Of a stretch of 44,862 bases of DNA, positions 16,257-23,850 are shown piece by piece; the first letter of the stretch is position 1; each line of letters begins with the position of its first letter. A program made the position numbers and the translations under genes. The stretch spans positions 1-44,862 of the forward strand of contig USJX01000018.1 of the NCBI GenBank assembly GCA_900555035.1, read 5' to 3'. A model generated the notes under the pieces. The model ran no database searches. It was not told the origin of the DNA and saw only the letters and a list, made by a program, of their open reading frames with translations. This DNA comes from an uncultured Prevotella sp. (GTDB lineage Bacteria > Bacteroidota > Bacteroidia > Bacteroidales > Bacteroidaceae).

Positions 16257-19200
16257 TTAGCGATGCCTTCTCACTTTTGCCATCTTCAGCGGACTGCCCT
16301 TGTGGAGTACAGGAGCATGCTGATAGGTTCCTGCGGTGCGCTGGTCGCCATTGCCGCCGAAAACACGGCTCTCTACGATTCCTGCATCTCGCTTGTCGTT
16401 CTTTACGAAGTCTTCGAAACTGTAGGTTTCTCCTGCATACGCCTTGATGCGCTTCACAATACTCTCACGGCTGATGGTGCTGTAGTAAGGAATATCGTTG
16501 TTCATGCAAGAGTTCGGTTCCGAGCGGAAGACGCCACGGTTGTGCATGTAGCCTCCCTCGTAAATATCCACGATGTCGCTGTAGCGGTCGTCGAAGATCA
16601 GATGGCTCCAGCCCACGCTGTGCATCTTGCCTGTAAGCTCCAGGTTGTCGTACCAGCCGAGCGACTTGGCAGCGTTGAACTCATCTACGTGTCCACAGCA
16701 GCTACAACCGCAAGCATCAATAAAGGCATTGTGATAAATGTACTCATCGCCCAACTTTCCGAATCCGTGTCCGCCTGCCTCATGCTGGATGACGCCACGG
16801 GTATCGAGCGGATAACCATAGGTGCTCTGAGGACAGAAGGCTATTGCCGATCCGTCTGGCCACATCTGGCAGATGCCACCATAATCGGTAGAGTTAGGAA
16901 CGATAATAATCAGCGTCTGGTTCAGATTGCTCTTGTTGACGGTTGGAGCGCCCAGAGCATAACTGAATACTTCGTCGTAATCTGCTTTCAAGCCTACGCC
17001 ACCGGTAAAGGTGGTGTTGAATCGGTTGTAGCGGATGGTATTCACGGTACCCACGCCCGATTCCGTAGAAAGCGGAATGGCGGTATAGACGTTGAAGTAA
17101 TCGCGGTAAGTCTTGTAAGGCTCAATACCGAAGAAATACTCTACTTCCTGCTTGATGTCCTCCAGGTATCCTCCGCTGGCAATATCCTTGGCGTTAAAGC
17201 CGTCGCCGAGCAGAACGATGTTGATTCCGCCCTTATTGCCCTTGGTAGCCTTCTGCAGGGTAATCCATTCGTCCTCGCCGTATTCATAGCCATACTGGGT
17301 AACGCTACATTCGTGGGTGTAGTCTTTGTCCTTCAGTCGGAACACCACCTTTCCATCACGGCTATCGGCATTCTTAGCCATTCCCTTGATGGTCAGGGTA
17401 ACTTCTGTTTTCTTGTTGCCGCTGGCAGGAGAAACCTCGCACCAGTCTGGCTTGCTGGCTACTTCCCATTCGCCTTCGGCGTTAATCACCAGTTTCTGCT
17501 TGTGCTCCGTGCTCAAAGCGCAGGCTACAGATGGACGGCAAACGAGCTCGTGGTGGGCTGCGATACGCTTGAAGTCGCACCAGCCTGGTGCTGCCTGGTA
17601 TTGCTGGATGGCAGGTTCTGGAACTTCGAGAGTGAAGTTATCCTTGGCTACGCCATTGAAAGCACCATTCTGAACGTATGGAGGTAGAGTGCCCTTGCAA
17701 ACTATGCTGTTAATACCAAAGCAGTTTTGGAACGCACCGCCGTCTTCTCCGTAGCTATCCTCATAACCAATGCTCTCCAAACTACTTGGAAGAATAACTC
17801 CCTCTAGACTTCTACAATGTGCGAATGCGCCAGGTCCAATATTGACAACATCTTCTGGAATCTCAAGGATTCCCATTAGACGCCAGTTGTAAGCAAAGGC
17901 TTTTGCACCAATACTAGCCAAGTTCTTCGGTAATTTTAGCTCACCAGAGAATTCGTTATTGTAGAAACACTCAGACGAAATAGCTCGTAAATCTTTTGGT
18001 AAGATAAGTTCTCCTCTGAAACCACAGTTGGCAAAAGCATTGTCGCCAATAGCACTAATACCATCATGAAGTTGAAGATTTCCACCAAACCAACAGCCAT
18101 TGAAAGCTCCTGCAGGAATTGCTGTTAAAGTTTGTGGTATTTCGAGATTTCCTGTAAGATTTTTGCAGCCTTTAAATGCACCTTTACCAAGTTTTTTGAG
18201 ATGACTTGGCAGTTTTAATTCGCCATAAAAACCAGGACAATCCAAGAAACATTGTTCTCCTATTTCCTCGAGTCCATCTGGTAATTTCAATTCACATACA
18301 AACTTATCATATAAGAATGTATTTACACCTGTAATTTTTTTGAGAGTAGATGGTAGTGATAAACTGCCATTGAGGTTTTGACAATTTCCAAAAGCTCCAC
18401 CTTCGATTATTTCTACACCCTCAGGGATATTAACCGAACCGCTAATTCCAGAAGCGCCTAGAGCATTATCTTTTATTACTTTAATGGTGTCTGGAAAAAC
18501 AAAATTGGTTAAAACACTTTTGTTGGCAAAGCAGTTGGTAGGTAATTCGTCATCTTCTCCCATGATGTTGTAACCACCTGGCAGTCCATCTACATATCCA
18601 GCTTTGATTCTTACCTCTTTCAAGTTGACTGCTGAAAGGGAAAACATGCTATCTCGCATAATATGGAAATCGTATGCATTGATAGTACCTGTAACTTTCA
18701 GATGTTTCAACTTGGTATAGTCCTTGTTTGCCGCAGCAATCGCCTCTTTCAGATGTCCTGCAGTAGAGTTGATAACCACATACTCCTTCGCCGTTGCATC
18801 ATGGCTTACCAGATCATTCTCCCAAGGGGTGATGCTTTCGCTTACCAAAGTAAGCTTATAAGCGCCGCTTCCTGCCTGCTTATCCACCTTGATACCGAAG
18901 TTCATCATCTTGCCAGCCACGTAGGTAAGTGCCTCGTTCTTAGCGAACTTATAAGGCACACCACCGATGGTGATGCTGAAGAGGGTAGTGCCGGCTGCCA
19001 CGGTTTGAGGAACCACGATGGTGCGCCACTCGTCGTTGACACGAGATGGGATGGTCATGGTGCTCTCTGCACTTCCGGCTGTCTTGATTTCGCCGGTAGA
19101 AAGGTTGATGCTTGCCTTGCGAGCCACATTGGCTGTCAAGACAATCTTCTTGGTATTCGCCCATTCTCCATCAGCAAAACCGGAACCCTGAATCAGGGTA

Positions 19201-19763
19201 ACACGGGCATTAGACATGCGGTGGGCAAGAGGTAAACGGATTACACTGGTGGTAGGAGCCACATCGGGCACCTTTCCCCAGAGAAAATCGCTCGCTTCGT
19301 AACCACCCATCTCGCCCTCTGCCGTTGTAGTACTCTGGTCCTTCTGCACCTCAAACTGATAGTCTTCGATGCTCTCAGGATTGGCAAAAGGATAGTAGCC
19401 ATACACATCAATATGCGTATGCTTGTCTTTCCAGAAAAGGTCGTAGGCAGAACTCCACTTATAGTTAGGCTCATCGAAGGTGTGGCGCACATTGTCGCCA
19501 CGGTTGCCGCTAACCTTCAGAGTGCCAGGGTTGTTGCCTTCGTAATCTACGATATAGACACCCATTACGTCGCCATTGCAGAAACCGTTGTCGTTGACGC
19601 GGGTTACGGCAAGCTGGTCGATGTCGCCCGATAGTTGGATGCGGTTGCTGTCATGCTGTTCGCTGCTGCCGAAGAAATCATCGCTACAGCCTGTGAAGAG
19701 CATGGCTACCAAAGCCACCATATAATATAATAAGGTGGGCTTGGAAATATGAATTGTTCTCAT
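16257..19763 (-). CDS. Giant surface lipoprotein: fimbrillin + BspA LRR + BACON + M64 peptidase
   Basis: A 1168-residue mosaic. The lipobox is at Cys26 (LFTGC). A fimbrillin-like domain (about 40-320) is followed by BspA/LRR_5 repeats (about 370-740, with repeated LPxxLKxIGxxAFxxC units), a BACON domain (about 750-840, GEWEVASKPDWCEVSPASG), and a peptidase M64 (IgA-peptidase-like) domain (845-1140). The zinc motif reads HEAGGHGFGKLGDEY (994-1008), one residue longer than a strict HExxH. A Cys cluster CGCSCCGH follows. Family role: metallo-endopeptidase, with IgA cleavage in some members. Here it may be carried on a pilus or adhesin. The DNA for the LRR part is visibly AT-richer than its flanks. 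Confidence 0.88.
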   Translation of the reverse strand: MRTIHISKPTLLYYMVALVAMLFTGCSDDFFGSSEQHDSNRIQLSGDIDQLAVTRVNDNGFCNGDVMGVYIVDYEGNNPGTLKVSGNRGDNVRHTFDEPNYKWSSAYDLFWKDKHTHIDVYGYYPFANPESIEDYQFEVQKDQSTTTAEGEMGGYEASDFLWGKVPDVAPTTSVIRLPLAHRMSNARVTLIQGSGFADGEWANTKKIVLTANVARKASINLSTGEIKTAGSAESTMTIPSRVNDEWRTIVVPQTVAAGTTLFSITIGGVPYKFAKNEALTYVAGKMMNFGIKVDKQAGSGAYKLTLVSESITPWENDLVSHDATAKEYVVINSTAGHLKEAIAAANKDYTKLKHLKVTGTINAYDFHIMRDSMFSLSAVNLKEVRIKAGYVDGLPGGYNIMGEDDELPTNCFANKSVLTNFVFPDTIKVIKDNALGASGISGSVNIPEGVEIIEGGAFGNCQNLNGSLSLPSTLKKITGVNTFLYDKFVCELKLPDGLEEIGEQCFLDCPGFYGELKLPSHLKKLGKGAFKGCKNLTGNLEIPQTLTAIPAGAFNGCWFGGNLQLHDGISAIGDNAFANCGFRGELILPKDLRAISSECFYNNEFSGELKLPKNLASIGAKAFAYNWRLMGILEIPEDVVNIGPGAFAHCRSLEGVILPSSLESIGYEDSYGEDGGAFQNCFGINSIVCKGTLPPYVQNGAFNGVAKDNFTLEVPEPAIQQYQAAPGWCDFKRIAAHHELVCRPSVACALSTEHKQKLVINAEGEWEVASKPDWCEVSPASGNKKTEVTLTIKGMAKNADSRDGKVVFRLKDKDYTHECSVTQYGYEYGEDEWITLQKATKGNKGGINIVLLGDGFNAKDIASGGYLEDIKQEVEYFFGIEPYKTYRDYFNVYTAIPLSTESGVGTVNTIRYNRFNTTFTGGVGLKADYDEVFSYALGAPTVNKSNLNQTLIIIVPNSTDYGGICQMWPDGSAIAFCPQSTYGYPLDTRGVIQHEAGGHGFGKLGDEYIYHNAFIDACGCSCCGHVDEFNAAKSLGWYDNLELTGKMHSVGWSHLIFDDRYSDIVDIYEGGYMHNRGVFRSEPNSCMNNDIPYYSTISRESIVKRIKAYAGETYSFEDFVKNDKRDAGIVESRVFGGNGDQRTAGTYQHAPVLHKGSPLKMAKVRRHR

Positions 19764-19790
19764 ATTGTCTTTGTTTTAGAGTGAATAATT

Positions 19791-19844
19791 TCATCGATGA
19801 TAATGAGTCATCTCATTGATGAAGATAACTCTTTTCATCGATGA
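19791..19844. repeat. Paired TCATCGATGA palindromes
   Basis: The perfect palindrome TCATCGATGA occurs at 19791-19800 and 19835-19844, with a small hairpin AATGAG/CTCATT between them. It lies in the 105-nt gap between the first fimbrillin gene and the M64 fusion gene. It could be an operator or an RNA processing/attenuation structure within the operon. Confidence 0.5.
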
Positions 19845-19868
19845 CGGAGAGAGAGGACGAGGCTCTTT

Positions 19869-20789
19869 TTATTCTGCTGTGCCGCCGTAGTCGATTCCGT
19901 CGTCTTCCCACTTGGTGATGTTCACATTCACACCATTGCTGGTCTTGCTCAGGGTTACGGTAAACTTATGTTTCTTTCCTGCTTCGAAAGCGGTAAAGTT
20001 GGCTGCTTTCTTCAACTGGTAGTCTCTGCCATCCACATTTACGGTGATGAGTTTTCCTTCGCCTACAGCCTGTGGAATGATGAGTGCCTTGTAGTTGTTG
20101 CCTTCTTCCTTCAGTGGAGTGAGGTCGGCATCATTGCCTTTGGCAGTTAACTTGCCGGTAACGAGATTGGCTGTAGCCTGGGTCTTCAAGCGGTTGATCT
20201 TGACGCTGATCTTGGCTTTGCCCAGCGATTCTTCTGTAAATCCGTTGCCCGGTTTCAGAGAAACAACCATCTGGCTCATCACGTGCTTCGCATCAATCTT
20301 CACGGCTGTTTCGGTAGGAGCCACATTGGTGGTCTTGCCTATCAGAAGATCGGCAGACTTATATTTCGCACTGGTGCTCTGGTCTGCATTCACATTCCAA
20401 GGCATGGCATTCACATCACCTATAGAGCCGGTGTATGGATAATACAGATAGAAGTCGGCATGGGTGGTGTTGTCTTTCCAATAGGTAGGAGAGGCTGGCG
20501 TCCATGTGCCGTTGTAGGTATATTTCATGTTATCCACATGATTGCCTGAAGCCTTGAGGGTGCCGGCAGAACCATCGGCATTGTAGTTGACTACAAACAG
20601 ACCGATGTCATCTCCTTGCTCAAAGGAATTGTCGATGACCCGTGTATTAACAGAGGTATTGATGTTGATAGGCAACTTTTTGTTTTCCTGACCAGTTGAT
20701 GGAAGAGGGTCGCTGCTATTGCCTGATGAGCATGCTGCCAATGTGAGTAAGCTGCATGCAAGGAATCCTAATTGTCTCATTGTTTTCAT
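19869..20789 (-). CDS. Fimbrillin-family lipoprotein, first gene of the surface operon
   Basis: A 306-residue lipoprotein with lipobox LAACSS (about residue 20). The fimbrillin features are clear: VIDNSFEQGDDIGLFVVNY, PTYWKDNTTHADFYLYYPY, VDAKHVMSQMVVSLKPGNGF and a C-terminal FTAFEAGKKHKFTVTLSK strand before VNITKWEDDG. It aligns well by eye with the N-terminus of the downstream M64 fusion and with the 15310-16206 protein, so the three are paralogous. A promoter about 45 nt upstream marks it as the operon's first gene. Confidence 0.87.
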   Translation of the reverse strand: MKTMRQLGFLACSLLTLAACSSGNSSDPLPSTGQENKKLPININTSVNTRVIDNSFEQGDDIGLFVVNYNADGSAGTLKASGNHVDNMKYTYNGTWTPASPTYWKDNTTHADFYLYYPYTGSIGDVNAMPWNVNADQSTSAKYKSADLLIGKTTNVAPTETAVKIDAKHVMSQMVVSLKPGNGFTEESLGKAKISVKINRLKTQATANLVTGKLTAKGNDADLTPLKEEGNNYKALIIPQAVGEGKLITVNVDGRDYQLKKAANFTAFEAGKKHKFTVTLSKTSNGVNVNITKWEDDGIDYGGTAE

Positions 20790-20833
20790 TTTGTCCGTAT
20801 TTTAAATTGTTAGTTTATTATTTTTATTGCTTG

Positions 20834-20866
20834 CAAAGATAGTGAAAAACGGGAAACTACGCAAGT
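20834..20866 (-). promoter_or_regulatory. Promoter of the fimbrillin-M64-kinase operon
   Basis: TATCTTTGC lies at 20841-20833 on the minus strand, with a TTGCG -33 element about 20 nt upstream (near 20860-20866). The predicted leader is about 38 nt. No other -7 match was seen within the following 10 kb of minus-strand genes. Confidence 0.65.
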
Positions 20867-20945
20867 TCATAATGGTTCATTTTGGTTTTTTCTTTCATGA
20901 AGAACCTGTATTCGGTACAAATAAGCGGAAAATAAGACAAATCAA

Positions 20946-20979
20946 CCCCCAAATAAGCTTTTTATTTCTTATTTGGGGG
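20946..20979 (-). terminator. Strong hairpin after the PfkB gene
   Basis: CCCCCAAATAAG (20946-20957) pairs perfectly with CTTATTTGGGGG (20968-20979), with a 10-nt A/T loop. On the minus strand it follows the PfkB stop by about 70 nt and is followed by TTGATTTGTCTTATTTT. Confidence 0.65.
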
Positions 20980-21046
20980 CTGCGATAAATAGTAACAATC
21001 TGTAATGAGAGGTTTCTTCTCAAAAAAGCAGAATTGTTTGGGGGAT

Positions 21047-21919
21047 TTATTGGATGATGCGCTCTACTTCTTCTATAGTGCGATTGAACGGACCGTTATG
21101 TTCCAGTTTGATGGTACACATGGCGGCGGCAAACTTGCCCGCTTCGGTAGGATTGGCACCCTGCAATCGCTTGTAGAGATAACCGGCAGAATAGGTGTCG
21201 CCGCATCCTGTAGCATCTACCACCTCGTGAGGAGGGTAGGCAGGAATCTCATAGAAGGTATCATCCACATAAATCAGCGAGCCCTCGCTGCCCAGGGTGA
21301 TGATTACCTCGGTAACGCCCCACGAATGGATGAGCTTGGCTGCCTCTCGTGGCTCCTTCAAGCCCGTGATGGTCTCCATCTCTGTCTCGTTCACCTTTAA
21401 ATAATAGGTGTGCTTCAGAACATCGAGCTTGTCCTTCCAGTCGATGGGATAAACCTTCTCGTCTCTCACCTCGCGCAGATAGCCCTGTACATCGATGGAA
21501 ACCCTGCCGCTGCGGGAGAGAAACTCCACCACCTCTGGCGAGAAATCATCGCTCAGCAAACTGCCCAGGTGATAAACCTTGGCCTCCACCTTCTCCAACT
21601 GCTCGACGGTAAATGGATCAGCCTTGGCAAGCACGCGCTGCTTGCGCTTGTTCTGGTCTTCCTCGTAGATGTTCTCGAAGAACACCGTGTTGCGGGATGG
21701 ATTGAGGGTGACATCAATGCCAGCCTTGCGCATCTTCTCTACAGGTTCGGTCTCTGTAGGGTCCATTGCCGTGATGAGCGAGAAACTCACGTCTTTGGGC
21801 AACTGATTGATGGCGTATGCGAAGTAAAAAGAGGTGCCGCCTGCCATATACACAGTACGGTTGGGAGTAACAATCTTATCCTTGGTTACATGTCCTATAC
21901 AACAAATATCTTTCATCAT
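21047..21919 (-). CDS. PfkB-family sugar or nucleoside kinase
   Basis: A 290-residue ribokinase-fold kinase. The N-terminal part has the substrate Gly pair (YMAGGTSFYFAYAI, 24-37), and the C-terminal signature DATGCGDTYSAGYL (235-248) carries the catalytic base Asp241. Motif position 4 is Cys where most members have Ala (GAGD), a tolerated change. ITLGSEGSLIY (207-217) is the ATP-binding strand region. Substrate cannot be read from the sequence; ribose, fructose-like sugars and adenosine are candidates. It is monocistronic, with its own promoter and terminator. Confidence 0.88.
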   Translation of the reverse strand: MMKDICCIGHVTKDKIVTPNRTVYMAGGTSFYFAYAINQLPKDVSFSLITAMDPTETEPVEKMRKAGIDVTLNPSRNTVFFENIYEEDQNKRKQRVLAKADPFTVEQLEKVEAKVYHLGSLLSDDFSPEVVEFLSRSGRVSIDVQGYLREVRDEKVYPIDWKDKLDVLKHTYYLKVNETEMETITGLKEPREAAKLIHSWGVTEVIITLGSEGSLIYVDDTFYEIPAYPPHEVVDATGCGDTYSAGYLYKRLQGANPTEAGKFAAAMCTIKLEHNGPFNRTIEEVERIIQ

Positions 21920-21938
21920 TTCTATTTTAAAACGGGTG

Positions 21939-21946
21939 CAAAGTTA
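21939..21946 (-). promoter_or_regulatory. -7 element upstream of PfkB gene
   Basis: TAACTTTGC reads 21946-21938 on the minus strand, 19 nt before the first of two adjacent ATGs. The -33 side is T-rich without a clear TTTG at the right distance. Confidence 0.55.
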
Positions 21947-22029
21947 CAAAAAAACTTCGAGTATTTTTTAGGTTTTTTCCTTTATTTCTACTTTTGGCGG
22001 AAATATAATGAAGAAAAAGACCTTTTTCT

Positions 22030-22060
22030 TTTGTGGTATTCTTATTTTAATGTACCTTTG
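22030..22060 (+). promoter_or_regulatory. Promoter of the AspT-type exchanger gene
   Basis: TTTG (22030-22033) and TACCTTTG (22053-22060) are separated by 19 nt, a near-consensus Bacteroidetes promoter. The leader to the ATG at 22119 is about 50 nt. Confidence 0.75.
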
Positions 22061-22118
22061 CATCCGATATTCATTTATGAACATTACATCGAGATTAAAA
22101 ATAGATTAGAATAACATT

Positions 22119-23777
22119 ATGTGGTTTGATAATTTAATCAACGTGCATTCGGCGGTGCAAGGTATCGTCATTCTTTCTTTGATTTGTACTTTGGGACTTG
22201 CCCTCGGCAAGCTCCATGTAAAAGGTATATCCCTGGGTATCGCCTTTGTCTTCTTTGTGGGTATCGTGGCTGGTCATCTTGGACTTACCATCGATTCAAA
22301 CATGCTGGAGTTTGCCGAAAGTTTCGGACTGACCATGTTTGTGTATGTGCTGGGCCTTTATGTGGGTCCTAACTTCTTCGGTTCGATGCGCCACGAAGGA
22401 ATCTCGCTCAATCTCTGGAGCTTGGCGGTCATTGCGGTGGGAACGGTGTTCTCGCTCGCTCTGTGCCTGGTGCTGCCGGTGAGCCTGCCCGATATGGTGG
22501 GTATTCTCTGTGGTGCCACCACCAATACGCCAGCCTTGGGTGCTGCGCAGCAGGCGCTGCAGCAGTTGGGCTTGCCTAGCGGCGGGGCTGCCTTGGGCTG
22601 TGCCGTCACCTATCCGCTGGGTGTGGTGGGCGTCATCCTGGCGATGATGTTCCTGCGCAAGCTATTTGTCAAGCCCGAAGACCTGGAGATTCGACGTGCC
22701 GATGAGGATGACCATACTGCCATCGGACAGTACGTCATCGTGAACCCGGCACTCAATGGCAATACCATCGCCGAGATTTCGATGATGACCCATCGCAAGT
22801 TCATCATCTCCCGAGTATGGCGAGGCGAACAGGTCATCGTGCCGGAAGCTGATACCGTGCTCCATACCAACGACAATGTGCTCGTGGTTACCAACAAGGA
22901 TGAGGTATCTGCCATGCAGATTCTCTTCGGAAAGAAGGTGGATAAGGAGTGGAATAATGATAAGGTAGATTGGAATGCCATCGATGCCAAACTGGAAAGC
23001 CGAATCATCGTGATGACCCGTCCGGGACTCAACGGCAAGCGACTGGGCAGTCTGCAGATGCGAAATACCTATGGTGTGAATGTGAGTAGAGTGCTTCGTG
23101 GTGATATCCGACTGCTTGCCACCGACGACCTCCGTCTGCAATACGGCGACCGCCTTACCGTGGTGGGCGACCCAACGAGCATCGACCACGTGGAGCAGTT
23201 CCTGGGTAATGCCGTCAAGACACTGAATGAGCCAAACCTGGGTGCCATCTTCCTGGGAATCATCCTCGGTCTTGCCGTAGGAACCATTCCGCTTCATATT
23301 CCGGGCATGACGGCGCCTGTGCGTCTGGGTATTGCCGGTGGACCTATCGTGATGGGTATTCTCATTGGTGCCCTTGGTCCTCGTGTGCAGTTTATCTCTT
23401 ATATGACCCGAAGTGCGGGACTGATGCTGCGTGAATTGGGACTTGCCCTGTATCTCGGCTGCTTAGGCTTGTCGGCAGGTGGACAGTTTTTCGAGACGGT
23501 GGTTCGTCCCGAGGGTTTGATGTGGGTAGGCATCGGCTTCCTCATTACGGTGGTTCCGGTGGTTATCGTAGGCTTCATCATCCTGAAGACCAAGAAATAT
23601 GATTTCGGAAGCATCTGCGGTATTCTCTGTGGAAGCATGGCGAATCCGATGGCACTGACTTATGCCAACGAGACTTTGGATGGCGATACACCTAGCATCA
23701 GTTATGCCACGGTGTATCCATTGGGTATGTTTATCCGAGTGATTATCGCCCAGGTCATCATCATGTTCTTTGTGTAA
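22119..23777 (+). CDS. AspT/YidE-family (AAE) putative transporter
   Basis: A 552-residue membrane protein of the aspartate:alanine exchanger family. Two homologous TM halves (about 1-190 and 375-552), each with a GxxxGxx(T/S)NxPALGAAQ- or GSMANPMALTYAN-type motif (CGATTNTPALGAAQQAL and CGSMANPMALTYANETL), flank two cytoplasmic TrkA_C/RCK-C domains (about 205-365). The family exchanges dicarboxylic amino acids or other anions, and RCK-C domains usually sense a ligand. Substrate is unknown in Bacteroidales. It has its own promoter and ends in a terminator shared with the convergent RluA gene. Confidence 0.9.
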   Translation: MWFDNLINVHSAVQGIVILSLICTLGLALGKLHVKGISLGIAFVFFVGIVAGHLGLTIDSNMLEFAESFGLTMFVYVLGLYVGPNFFGSMRHEGISLNLWSLAVIAVGTVFSLALCLVLPVSLPDMVGILCGATTNTPALGAAQQALQQLGLPSGGAALGCAVTYPLGVVGVILAMMFLRKLFVKPEDLEIRRADEDDHTAIGQYVIVNPALNGNTIAEISMMTHRKFIISRVWRGEQVIVPEADTVLHTNDNVLVVTNKDEVSAMQILFGKKVDKEWNNDKVDWNAIDAKLESRIIVMTRPGLNGKRLGSLQMRNTYGVNVSRVLRGDIRLLATDDLRLQYGDRLTVVGDPTSIDHVEQFLGNAVKTLNEPNLGAIFLGIILGLAVGTIPLHIPGMTAPVRLGIAGGPIVMGILIGALGPRVQFISYMTRSAGLMLRELGLALYLGCLGLSAGGQFFETVVRPEGLMWVGIGFLITVVPVVIVGFIILKTKKYDFGSICGILCGSMANPMALTYANETLDGDTPSISYATVYPLGMFIRVIIAQVIIMFFV

Positions 23778-23819
23778 ATATTGATATTCCTGCGGATTTC
23801 TATCCGTAAAAATATGAGA

Positions 23820-23850
23820 AAAGGCTGATTTCGGTTAGAAATCAGCCTTT
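23820..23850. terminator. Bidirectional terminator between AspT and RluA genes
   Basis: AAAGGCTGATTTC (23820-23832) pairs with GAAATCAGCCTTT (23838-23850), a perfect 13-bp stem with a 5-nt loop followed by CTTTTTAT. The RluA stop codon (TAA, minus strand, 23837-23835) lies in the loop, so one arm of the stem also encodes the last residues of RluA. Confidence 0.85.

Noticed and set aside
16263..17687. 474-codon plus-strand open frame
   Set aside because: It is antisense to the M64 and BACON coding part, has no recognisable domain, and its frame is open because of the codon bias of the opposite gene.
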